From the NCBI RefSeq assembly GCF_034096925.1, contig NZ_JAWZSQ010000009.1, forward strand, positions 113,230-177,229: a DNA stretch of 64,000 nucleotides, given 5' to 3'. Below the pieces are notes generated by a model, which did no database searches, had not been told where the DNA came from, and saw only the letters and a program-made list of their open reading frames with translations. Below, piece after piece: positions 52,716 to 60,738 of the stretch. Numbering within the stretch: the stretch's first letter is position 1; each line of letters opens with the position of its first letter. Both the position numbers and the translations under genes were made by a program. The stretch comes from Patulibacter defluvii. Lineage in GTDB: Bacteria > Actinomycetota > Thermoleophilia > Solirubrobacterales > Solirubrobacteraceae.

Positions 52716-55700
52716 ATGAGGGAGATGCTGCCGCCCGGGGGCGGGGCCGAGTCCACCGTCGCCGGCTTCCGCTTGGAGGATCGCTACACCGCCGCCGCGG
52801 GTCGCGTCCACCTGACCGGCATCCAGGCCCTGATCCGCGGGGTCGTCGACACCCTCCGCGCCGACCGCGCGGCCGGCCAGCGGACGGGCGGCTACGTCTC
52901 CGGCTACCAGGGCTCGCCGCTCGGCAGCGTCGACAAGGAGGCGATCCGCGCCAGCCGCGAGCTGCCCGAGCTCGACCTGCACTTCCAGCCCGGGCTCAAC
53001 GAGGAGCTGGGCGCGACCGCGGTCTGGGGCAGCCAGCTGGCCCCCGAGCGGCGCGGGGCGCGGGTCGACGGCGTGCTCGGCGTCTGGTTCGGCAAGGCCC
53101 CCGGCCTCGACCGCGCGACCGACGCGATCCGCCACGGCAACGTGATCGGCACCCACCCGCTCGGTGGCGTGGTGGCGCTGGTCGGCGACGACCCGGCCTC
53201 GAAGTCCTCGACCCTGCCCTCCGCCTCCGAGGCGACGCTGGCCGCGATCCAGGTCCCGATCCTCTACCCCGGCAACGTCCAGGAGGCGGTCGACCTGGTC
53301 CGCCACGCCGCCGCGCTCTCGCGCGCCAGCGGGCTGTGGGCCGCCGTCAAGGTGGTGACCGCCGTCGCCGACGCCCACGGCACGCTGCGGGTCTCGCCCG
53401 AGCGGGTCCGGCCGCAGCGGCCCGAGCGGCCCTGGCCCGGCCACGGCGCCGGGCCCTACCGCCACCAGCCGAACGCCCGGATCCTGCCGCCGGGCAACCT
53501 CGACATGGAGCGCTCGCTGGCCGAGGTGCGGCTGCCGCTGGCCGTCGACTACCTGCGCGCCAACGGCCTCAACGTCGTCCACGGCTGCCGCGACGGGCGG
53601 GCCGCGCTCGGGATCGTCGCCGCCGGCCGCACCTGGCACGACCTGGTCCAGATGCTCCACGACGTCGGGCTCGACGAGCGGCGGCTGGCCGACGCCGGCG
53701 TCCGGCTGCTCCAGGTCCGCGCCCCCTGGCCGGCCGACCGCGAGGGCCTGCGGGCGTTCGCCGACGGGCTCGACGAGGTGGTCGTCGTCGAGGAGAAGCA
53801 CGCCTTCCTGGAGACCCAGCTGCGTGACGCGCTCTACGGCCGCCCCGGCGCGCCGCGGATCGTCGGCGAGCGCGACGAGCACGACCGGCCGCTGGTCCCG
53901 GTCGTCGGCGAGCTGAACGCCGACCTGATCCTCGAGGCGCTGGCCCCGCGGCTGCGCGAGCGGCTGAGCGAGGACGAGGCGGCCCGGATCGACGCCCGCC
54001 GCGACGCGCTCCGCCGGCGCCCGGCCGGCGGCGTCGCGATCACGCTGCCGATGGCCGGCGCCGCCCCCTCCCCCGCCCGGACCCCCTTCTTCTGCTCCGG
54101 CTGTCCCCACAACACGTCGCTCAAGGCACCCGACGGGACCGTCGTCGGGGCCGGGATCGGCTGCCACGTGATGGCGCTGATCGACGACGCCGGCAAGGGC
54201 GAGGTGACCGGCTCGACCCAGATGGGCGGCGAGGGCGCGCAGTGGGTCGGGATGGCCCCGTTCGTCGACCTCGACGACGCCTTCGTCCAGAACGTCGGCG
54301 ACGGCACCTTCGCCCACAGCGGCTCACTGGCCCTGCGGTTCGCCGTCGCCAGCGGCCAGCGGATGGTCTACCGGCTGCTCTACAACGACGCGGTCGCGAT
54401 GACCGGCGGCCAGGCGATCGAGGGCGGGATGACCGTCCCGGCCCTGACCCGGCTGCTGGAGGCCGAGGGCGTGCAGCGGACGATCGTCACCACCGAGCGG
54501 CTGGAGGAGTACCGCGGCGTCGAGCTGGCCGCCAACGCCGAGGTCCGCGACCGTGACCGGGTCGACGAGTCGCTGGCCGAGCTGCGGGCGCTCGACGGGG
54601 TCACGGTGCTGCTCCACGACCAGCGCTGCGCGGCCGAGAAGCGGCGGCTGCGGCGGCGTGGCCAGCTCGAGCGACCGGCCGAGCGGGCGATGATCAACGA
54701 GCGGGTCTGCGAGGGCTGCGGCGACTGCGGCCGCAAGTCCTCCTGCCTCTCGGTCCAGCCCGTCGACACCGAGCTGGGCCGCAAGACGCGGATCCACCAG
54801 TCCTCCTGCAACGTCGACCTCTCCTGCCTGCAGGGCGAGTGCCCGAGCTTCGTCACCGTCGTCCCCGCCGACCGCCGCCGCGGCCTCGGCGGCTGGTGGG
54901 CGCGGCGGCAGCTGGCGCGGGCCGCGGCCGGCGCCGAGGCGGCCCCGCGCCCGAGCGCGCCCGACGACCTGCCGGCGCCGCCGTGGGCCGGCGGCCCCGA
55001 CGCCCGCGAGTTCACCGTCCGGATGTGCGGGATCGGCGGCACCGGCGTGGTCACCGTCAGCCACCTGCTCGGCGTCGCCGCGCTGCTCGAGGGCCGCGAG
55101 GCGATCGGGCTCGACCAGACCGGGCTCTCGCAGAAGGGCGGCAACGTCATCAGCGACGTCCGGATCGGCGACCACACGATCGTCGGCGGTCCCCGCGCCT
55201 CGGCCCGGACGCTCGACGCGCTGCTGGCCTTCGACCTGCTCGGCGCGACCAACGCCGTCCAGCTGGCCGGCGCCGATCCCGAGCGGACCTTCGCCGTGCT
55301 CTCGACCAGCGAGGTCCCGACCGGCGAGCAGGTCGTCGACCCGCACGCCGCGGTCCACCACAGCGGACCGCTGGCCGACCGGGTCCGGGCCCGCTCGCGC
55401 GAGGCGCTGGCGCTCGACGCGGTCGCGATCGCCGAGGCGCTGGTCGGCGACCACCTGGCGGCCAACGTGGTCGTCCTCGGGGCCGCGGTCCAGGCCGGCG
55501 CGGTGCCGCTGCGGCCGGCCTCGATCGAGCGGGCGATCACGTTGGGCGGGGTCGCGGTCGACGCCAACGTCGCCGCCTTCCGCTGGGGCCGGGCCGCCGT
55601 CGCCCGCCCCGACGCACTGCGGGCCGCGCTCCACGCCACCGGCGTCGACCGGCCGCTGGCGATGGACCTGCCGGGCGCCGACCCGCTGGCCCTGCCGACC

Positions 55701-56486
55701 GCGGAGACGCCGCTGCGGGTCGACCACCACCGTCCCGCCGGCGACGGCGACCGCGACGAGCGCCGGATCGCCGCGCTGCCGGCGGCGCTGCGCGCCCAGC
55801 TCGACGCGCTGGCCGCGCCCGGCGACGCCGCCACCGCCGCGCTCCGCCACGTGCTGGCGGTGCGGACGCCGGAGCTGGTCGCCTACCAGGACCAGCGGCT
55901 GGCCGAGCGCTACCTGCGCGAGGTCGCCGAGGTGGCCGCGGTCGAGGCCGACCGGGCGCCCGGCTCGACCGCGATCCGGGTCGCCTTCGCCCGCGGGCTC
56001 CACCACCTGCTGGCCGCCAAGGACGAGTACGAGATCGCGCGGCTGCACCTGGATCCCGACGAGCAGGAGCGGATCCGGCGCGAGTTCGGGCCCGGGGCGC
56101 GGGTCCGGATCCAGCTCGACCCGCCCCAGCTGCGCCGCTTCCACGACGGCAAGATCGGGCTCGGCAGCTGGATCCGGCCGAGCATGCGGGCGCTCTACCG
56201 GGCGCGGCGGCTGCGCGGGACCGCGCTCGACCCGTTCGGGCGGACGGAGGTCCGGCGGACCGACCGGGCGCTGCCGGGCGAGTACCGGACGCTGGTCGAC
56301 CGGGCGCTGCGGCGGCTGCGGCCGGCGACGGCCGAGCGGATCGCGGCGGTCGCGGCCCTGGCCGAGACGGTCCGCGGCTACGAGCAGGTGCGGCTGGACG
56401 CCGTCGCGCGCTTCCGCGAGGCCGGCGCCGCCGCCCTCGCCGAGCTGGAGGCGACGGACGCGCCGGCGCCCGTCGCCGCCGACTGA
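52716..56486 (+). CDS. Fused indolepyruvate:ferredoxin oxidoreductase-family protein
   Basis: 1256 residues combining alpha, TPP-binding, iron-sulfur and gamma domains of 2-oxoacid:ferredoxin oxidoreductases. Landmarks are GYVSGYQGSPLGSVD and HFQPGLNEELGATAVWGSQ (N-terminal domain), FFCSGCPHNTS and GIGCHVMALID with MGGEGAQWVGMAPF (TPP domain), a CxxCxxC cluster CEGCGDCGRKSSC (from C665), and MCGIGGTGVVTVSHLLGVAA (gamma domain). It oxidatively decarboxylates an aryl- or branched-chain 2-oxo acid to an acyl-CoA, reducing ferredoxin. The adjoining amino acid dehydrogenase would supply that acid. No dedicated ferredoxin gene is adjacent. Confidence 0.93.
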   Translation: MREMLPPGGGAESTVAGFRLEDRYTAAAGRVHLTGIQALIRGVVDTLRADRAAGQRTGGYVSGYQGSPLGSVDKEAIRASRELPELDLHFQPGLNEELGATAVWGSQLAPERRGARVDGVLGVWFGKAPGLDRATDAIRHGNVIGTHPLGGVVALVGDDPASKSSTLPSASEATLAAIQVPILYPGNVQEAVDLVRHAAALSRASGLWAAVKVVTAVADAHGTLRVSPERVRPQRPERPWPGHGAGPYRHQPNARILPPGNLDMERSLAEVRLPLAVDYLRANGLNVVHGCRDGRAALGIVAAGRTWHDLVQMLHDVGLDERRLADAGVRLLQVRAPWPADREGLRAFADGLDEVVVVEEKHAFLETQLRDALYGRPGAPRIVGERDEHDRPLVPVVGELNADLILEALAPRLRERLSEDEAARIDARRDALRRRPAGGVAITLPMAGAAPSPARTPFFCSGCPHNTSLKAPDGTVVGAGIGCHVMALIDDAGKGEVTGSTQMGGEGAQWVGMAPFVDLDDAFVQNVGDGTFAHSGSLALRFAVASGQRMVYRLLYNDAVAMTGGQAIEGGMTVPALTRLLEAEGVQRTIVTTERLEEYRGVELAANAEVRDRDRVDESLAELRALDGVTVLLHDQRCAAEKRRLRRRGQLERPAERAMINERVCEGCGDCGRKSSCLSVQPVDTELGRKTRIHQSSCNVDLSCLQGECPSFVTVVPADRRRGLGGWWARRQLARAAAGAEAAPRPSAPDDLPAPPWAGGPDAREFTVRMCGIGGTGVVTVSHLLGVAALLEGREAIGLDQTGLSQKGGNVISDVRIGDHTIVGGPRASARTLDALLAFDLLGATNAVQLAGADPERTFAVLSTSEVPTGEQVVDPHAAVHHSGPLADRVRARSREALALDAVAIAEALVGDHLAANVVVLGAAVQAGAVPLRPASIERAITLGGVAVDANVAAFRWGRAAVARPDALRAALHATGVDRPLAMDLPGADPLALPTAETPLRVDHHRPAGDGDRDERRIAALPAALRAQLDALAAPGDAATAALRHVLAVRTPELVAYQDQRLAERYLREVAEVAAVEADRAPGSTAIRVAFARGLHHLLAAKDEYEIARLHLDPDEQERIRREFGPGARVRIQLDPPQLRRFHDGKIGLGSWIRPSMRALYRARRLRGTALDPFGRTEVRRTDRALPGEYRTLVDRALRRLRPATAERIAAVAALAETVRGYEQVRLDAVARFREAGAAALAELEATDAPAPVAAD

Positions 56487-56496
56487 GCGGCCGCGA

Positions 56497-57570
56497 TCAG
56501 CGGAGGGTCCGGAAGACGTCCCAGACCGGGTACGGCTCGCCGGTCGCGCTGAAGAGGCCGCTGGCGAAGTTGTCGTCGGGGTTCGACGGGTCGCGCAGCA
56601 GGTACCAGATGAACGACTTGATCCCGGCCTTCTTGGCCGCGTTCCAGGCCTGCCGCGTGTAGGTGGCGGCCAGCTTCGGATCGGTCCGGTTCGGCTCCTT
56701 CGAGCGGTAGGCGAACTCGGTGATGTGGACGTTGCGCGAGGCCTTGACGGTGATCTTCTTGGCCGCCGCCAGCTTGCGGATCTGGCTGACCGCCTGGTTC
56801 AGGTTGCCGTGGACCCAGGCGTCCTTGTTCTTGTTCGCGCGCAGCGGCGAGCCGGTGAAGTCGTAGGTGTGGAGCGTGATGCCGTCGGCCAGCAGCTTGG
56901 TGCTGCGGCAGCTCTTGGAGCGGTTCTGCGGCCGGTAGGCGCTGTTCAGGCACAGCGCCTTGCGGAAGAACGCGCCCGGGTTGGTCGACTTGCTGTTGTT
57001 GTTGCGGACGTTCGGCGCCGCCTCGCCGGCCAGGATCGGGACGCCGGGGTCGGCGCTGCGGATCGCCCGGTAGGTGCGGTTGGAGAGCGTCACCCACTCG
57101 CGCGCCTGGGCCTGCGGCCAGGTGGTCGCGTAGTTCGGCTCGTTCCAGGTCAGGTAGCCGGCGATCGGCAGGTCGGAGAGGCCCTTGGCCAGCGACCCGG
57201 CGAAGCGCACGTAGGCCAGCTGGGTGGCGGCGTCGACCCGGAAGCTGCGCGGCTGGCCGCGGCCGATCCCCTGGTAGATGCCGACCAGCAGCTTGGCGCC
57301 CTTGGCCTGGCCCTCGGTGACCGCTCGCCGCAGCCGCAGCAGGGTGTCCTCGGGCACCGTCTCGGCCCCGATCGGCCACCGCGGCACCACCCGCACCGTC
57401 TTCGCCCGCGCCTGCTCGACCGCGGTCCAGAAGGCCTGGCGGTCGGCGGGGTCGTCGGACAGCATCAGCCGGTCGTCCTCGATCCCCTTGACCATCGCGG
57501 CCGAGGCGGGCGCGGCGGCGCCGAGCAGGGCGGCGGCGATCGCCGCGGCGGTGAGCAGGGATGAGCGCAT
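56497..57570 (-). CDS. Secreted clan-A-like glycoside hydrolase
   Basis: 357 residues. A signal peptide (LLTAAAIAAALLGAAAPASA) is cleaved near residue 24. The barrel carries YLTWNEPN (acid/base E144) and NVHITEFAYRS (nucleophile E285), the retaining clan-A pattern, with ITLHTYDF between. Family (GH5/GH39/GH53-like) cannot be settled by eye. The ATG has an SD GGAGG about 8 nt upstream. Ends 10 nt from the convergent IOR gene. Confidence 0.85.
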   Translation of the reverse strand: MRSSLLTAAAIAAALLGAAAPASAAMVKGIEDDRLMLSDDPADRQAFWTAVEQARAKTVRVVPRWPIGAETVPEDTLLRLRRAVTEGQAKGAKLLVGIYQGIGRGQPRSFRVDAATQLAYVRFAGSLAKGLSDLPIAGYLTWNEPNYATTWPQAQAREWVTLSNRTYRAIRSADPGVPILAGEAAPNVRNNNSKSTNPGAFFRKALCLNSAYRPQNRSKSCRSTKLLADGITLHTYDFTGSPLRANKNKDAWVHGNLNQAVSQIRKLAAAKKITVKASRNVHITEFAYRSKEPNRTDPKLAATYTRQAWNAAKKAGIKSFIWYLLRDPSNPDDNFASGLFSATGEPYPVWDVFRTLR

Positions 57571-57684
57571 CGAGAGGTCCTCCAGGGATCGAGACCGGAC
57601 GCGACCGACCCAGCCGCGCGCGGCGGATCCTACGGGCTCCGTCAGCGCGAACGCGCCAGGCGGACGGACGGTGGACGGTGCCGG

Positions 57685-58770
57685 CTAGTGCGTGATGCCG
57701 ACGATCGCGGCGCAGTCCCAGTTGCTGGCGCCGGCGCCGCCGTTCCAGAGCTTCGCCGCCAGCCGGTCCTGCTCGGCCTTCGACGCCTGGTAGGCGTGCG
57801 GCGTGCTGCCGCCGAGCCCACGCCAGGTCTGGGGCATGAACTGGTAGTAGCCCGAGGCGCCGGCGCTGTTCGGCGGCACGTTCTGGCCGCCGGACTCGCA
57901 CTGGACGATCGGCCACGGGATCGCCCACGGGCCGCCCGAGGACTGGCCGCCACCCCCGCCCCCGCCGCTGCGGGCGGTCGCCGCCGGGGCGCTGAACTGG
58001 CGCGCGGCGCGGGCCTGCTCGGCTTCCAGACGGGTGAGCGTGCGCTCGGCCCGGCGGCGGCTGGCGCGGGTGTCGGCCAGCGCGGCCAGCCGCGCGTCGC
58101 GGGCCTGGGCGAGCGCCGACCGGCGCTGCTCGAGGCCGGCGGTCATCGAGGCCATCGCGTCGCGCTGACGGCTGACGATCGCCGCCTGCCGCTGCTGGCC
58201 GCTGCGCAGCTTCTGCAGCCGGCCCTCGTCGCGGATCGCGTCGGTGCGGGCGCGGCGGACGGCGGTCACGATCGCGGTGTCGCGGCGCTGGACCCGCTTC
58301 AGGAAGGACAGCCGCTCCAGCAGGTCGGAGAAGCCCTTGCTGCTGAGGACCAGGTCGACGACGTCGGGCTTCTCGTAGGCGTAGCGGGCCCGCAGCACCT
58401 CGGCCAGGATCTGGCGCCCCTCGGCCAGCCGCCGGTGCAGCCGCACGAGCCGGGCGCGGGTCGCGCGCAGGTCGCTGGTGGTGGTGGCCAGCCGCTGCTG
58501 GGCGGCGTCGTAGTCGTGCTGGACGTCGGCCAGCCGCGATTGGGCGACGGCGACGGCCTTCGCGGCGCCCTGCTCGAGCGCGCCGAGCTTGGCCGCGGTC
58601 GAGGAGAGCCGCTGCTCGGTCCCCCGCTGGCGGTCGATCTGCTGCCGCAGCGCGCCGCTGCTCTGGGCGCCCGGGGCCAGGTGCGGCCGCAGCGCGAGCA
58701 GGGTCAGGGCGAGCAGCGCGACCACGGCGAGCGCGCCCACGGGGCGTCGAAGGACGGAGGTTCGGAGCAT
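57685..58770 (-). CDS. Coiled-coil secreted protein with resuscitation-promoting-factor-like lytic domain
   Basis: 361 residues. An N-terminal export helix (VGALAVVALLALTLLALRP) leads to a long coiled coil (about 40-250) with heptads rich in Gln, Arg and Leu, a Gly/Ser linker, and a C-terminal transglycosylase-like domain (about 279-361) with WPIVQCESGGQNVPPNSAG and YYQFMPQTWRGLGG, containing the catalytic glutamate (E292) and a Cys pair (C291, C353) as in Rpf domains. The coiled coil resembles that of FtsX-dependent hydrolases. Role: peptidoglycan cleavage at growth or division. Confidence 0.9.
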   Translation of the reverse strand: MLRTSVLRRPVGALAVVALLALTLLALRPHLAPGAQSSGALRQQIDRQRGTEQRLSSTAAKLGALEQGAAKAVAVAQSRLADVQHDYDAAQQRLATTTSDLRATRARLVRLHRRLAEGRQILAEVLRARYAYEKPDVVDLVLSSKGFSDLLERLSFLKRVQRRDTAIVTAVRRARTDAIRDEGRLQKLRSGQQRQAAIVSRQRDAMASMTAGLEQRRSALAQARDARLAALADTRASRRRAERTLTRLEAEQARAARQFSAPAATARSGGGGGGGQSSGGPWAIPWPIVQCESGGQNVPPNSAGASGYYQFMPQTWRGLGGSTPHAYQASKAEQDRLAAKLWNGGAGASNWDCAAIVGITH

Positions 58771-58904
58771 CGGGTGGGCGGTCCGAGACGGCAATCGGCC
58801 CGCGCGGCAGACGACGTTACGGACACCCGCCGCCGCTGCCGAGCGCTGCACGACATCGTGCGGGCAGCGTCCACATCGGCCGCTCGCCGCGCCGGCCGGT
58901 GGGT

Positions 58905-58941
58905 TGTGACGTTCCGGTCTGTCAGTGACCGAAACGTCGCA
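58905..58941. repeat. 37-nt palindromic dispersed element, copy 3
   Basis: Left arm TGTGACGTTCCGGTC, 7-nt spacer, right arm GACCGAAACGTCGCA, between the PucR gene end and the Rpf-like gene start. Same length as the two other copies. Confidence 0.8.
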
Positions 58942-58997
58942 GCCGGAGAGCGGAGGGTCGGCGGAGGTCGGCGCCCGCCGCCCGGGCCGCCCGCCGC

Positions 58998-60197
58998 TCA
59001 CCCGTGACGGACGCCGCGCCGGCGCAGCGCCAGCTCCAGCCGGAAGCGGCCGTCGGGCTCGTCGAGCGCCGGGCCCAGCACCTCGCGCAGCCGCGCCACC
59101 CGGTAGCGGACGGTCTGCGGGTGCAGGTGCAGGTCCTCCGCCATCCGCGGTCCGTGGCCGCGGTGGTCGAGCCAGGCCCGCAGCGTCTCCAGCTGGCGAG
59201 CGCGGCGGCCGGGCGGCAGCGCGTCGAGCGGGGCCAGCACCTGGTCGGCCAGCTCGGCCGAGGCGCCGGCGTCGGCGTGCAGCACCAGCGCCTCCAGGTG
59301 GTCGCTGGCCCGCAGCGGCAGCGTCGCCCCCGGCAGCCGGCCGTCGGCATGCAGCGCCAGCACCGCCCGCGCCCGCCGGTGCGAGCGGGCGACCGCCTCC
59401 CACGCGACCGTCGGCCCGATCGCCGCCGGCCGCCCGGCGAGCGCGGCGGCGACCCGGTCGAGCGTGCCCGAGGCCGGCACCAGCCCGACGACCGCGCCGT
59501 CGCGGACCGAGGCGGCGATCTGGGGGTCGATCCGCAGCAGGTCGCCGGGACCGTCGCCGTCGGGGACCACCACCACCGCGACCGCGCCCGGCGGTGTCCA
59601 GCCCAGCTCGCGGGCGGCGGCGGTGACGTCGATCTCGTCGGCCGGCGGCTCGGCGATCGCCAGCCGGACCAGCGCGTCGCGAGCCCGCTGGGTGGCGCCG
59701 GCCCGCAGCGACTGCTCCTGGGCCCAGCCGGCGACGGCCAGCGCCGAGAGCCGGTGGATGTAGGCGAAGATCGCCTCGCCGAGGGCGATCAGCGCGTCCT
59801 GCTCGGCGCCGTGCTCGCGGGCGCTGTCGCCGAACCGCCGCCAAGCGACCCGCGCCCCGCAGCGGAAGGCGGCCTGGAGCGCGTCGACGGTGCGGCCGGC
59901 CCGAACCTCGCCGCGGCCCAGCTCGAAGATCACCTGGGTCCCCGCCGCCGGCCGCTCGGGGTCCTCGATCAGGCCGACGAACTCGCCCAGCGACAGCTCG
60001 ACGCCGCGGCGGACGGTGCGACCGAAGCTGCCGCCGAAGGGCCGCCGGTACTCGTCGACCTCGGCCCGGATCACCTCGACGACCTCGTCGGCGACCGCCG
60101 GCAGGATCGGCCGCAGGACCGCGGTCAGGTCGGACGGGACCGCGGCCAGCCGGGTCCGCGCCTCGCGCTCCTCCCGTTCAACGCCCGCCTCGGTCAC
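58998..60197 (-). CDS. PucR/CdaR-family transcriptional regulator
   Basis: 399 residues from GTG 60197. A helical N-terminal sensor region is followed by a GGDEF-like degenerate domain (about 170-300), and the C-terminal PucR-type HTH has LHLHPQTVRYRVARLREVLG. The frame stays open a further 480 bp upstream through a 60-bp repeat array encoding Arg/Pro-rich 20-mers, but these residues do not look like a protein domain; the GTG gives the family's usual length. It may control the neighbouring aldehyde dehydrogenase or the catabolic island. Confidence 0.85.
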   Translation of the reverse strand: MTEAGVEREEREARTRLAAVPSDLTAVLRPILPAVADEVVEVIRAEVDEYRRPFGGSFGRTVRRGVELSLGEFVGLIEDPERPAAGTQVIFELGRGEVRAGRTVDALQAAFRCGARVAWRRFGDSAREHGAEQDALIALGEAIFAYIHRLSALAVAGWAQEQSLRAGATQRARDALVRLAIAEPPADEIDVTAAARELGWTPPGAVAVVVVPDGDGPGDLLRIDPQIAASVRDGAVVGLVPASGTLDRVAAALAGRPAAIGPTVAWEAVARSHRRARAVLALHADGRLPGATLPLRASDHLEALVLHADAGASAELADQVLAPLDALPPGRRARQLETLRAWLDHRGHGPRMAEDLHLHPQTVRYRVARLREVLGPALDEPDGRFRLELALRRRGVRHG

Positions 60198-60295
60198 CAA
60201 CCGATCTTGACACGATCCGCTGAAGCTCCGGCACGAATCCGCGACGAGGACCCGACGGCCAGGCGCCGTTTCATCGCGGAACGAGCAAGACCGGC

Positions 60296-60711
60296 GACGT
60301 CGAATCGCGGTCTCGTCCGTCGTCGCGGGGCGAGGCCGCGTTCGGCCGTCGGGGCGACGTCGGATCGTGGTCTGATGCGGGCGGGCGGCCCGAGCGGGCG
60401 ATTGGTCGGCGGGGCGACGTCGGATCGTGGTCTGGCGCGGGGCGGGCGGCCCGAGCGGGCGATTGGTCGACGGGCGACGCCGAATCGCGGTCTCGCTCGT
60501 CGCCGGAGGGCGAGATCGCGTTCGGCCGTCGGGGCGGCGCCGAATCGCGGTCTGGCGCGGGGCAGGCGGCCCGAGCGGGCGATTGGTCGGCGGACGACGC
60601 CGAATCGCGGTCTCACCCGTCGCCGGAGGGCGAGACCGCGTTCGACCGGCGGGGCGACGTCGAATCGCGGTCTCGCGCAAGCGGCGGCCCGCGAGAGTGC
60701 GATTCGACGTC
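60296..60711. repeat. 60-bp tandem-repeat array with two alternating unit types
   Basis: Six full units of exactly 60 bp start at 60296, 60356, 60416, 60476, 60536 and 60596; a seventh, diverged unit (60656-60711) forms a hairpin. Every unit opens with a conserved block GACGYCGRATCGYGGTCT (the fifth unit differs slightly at its first bases). The remaining 42 bp come in two kinds, ordered A B B A B A. Units 2 and 3 differ by a lost and a regained G, so length stays 60. The rest of 60198-60738 holds no recognisable gene. Not a CRISPR: the variable parts are repeated. Confidence 0.85.
60656..60711. terminator. 22-bp hairpin between the aldehyde dehydrogenase gene and the repeat array
   Basis: Arms 60656-60677 and 60690-60711 pair at 20 of 22 positions around a 12-nt loop; the left arm is the last unit's conserved block. 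It lies 28 nt after the aldehyde dehydrogenase stop on the minus strand, so termination of that gene is plausible. Confidence 0.55.
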
Positions 60712-60738
60712 GACGTCGGCCGCCCGCCCCCCCCCCGC

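Noticed and set aside
58771..58904. c-di-AMP (ydaO-type) riboswitch upstream of the Rpf-like gene
   Set aside because: Such switches precede rpf genes in some actinobacteria, but none of the conserved purine-rich segments is visible here.
60296..60660. CRISPR array
   Set aside because: The parts between conserved blocks are themselves repeated (two types only), unit length is exactly 60, and no cas genes are near.
60198..60680. Extended N-terminus for the PucR regulator through the repeat array
   Set aside because: The extension is only repeat-derived Arg/Pro 20-mers and a Cys-rich stretch; the GTG at 60197 gives the family's normal length.
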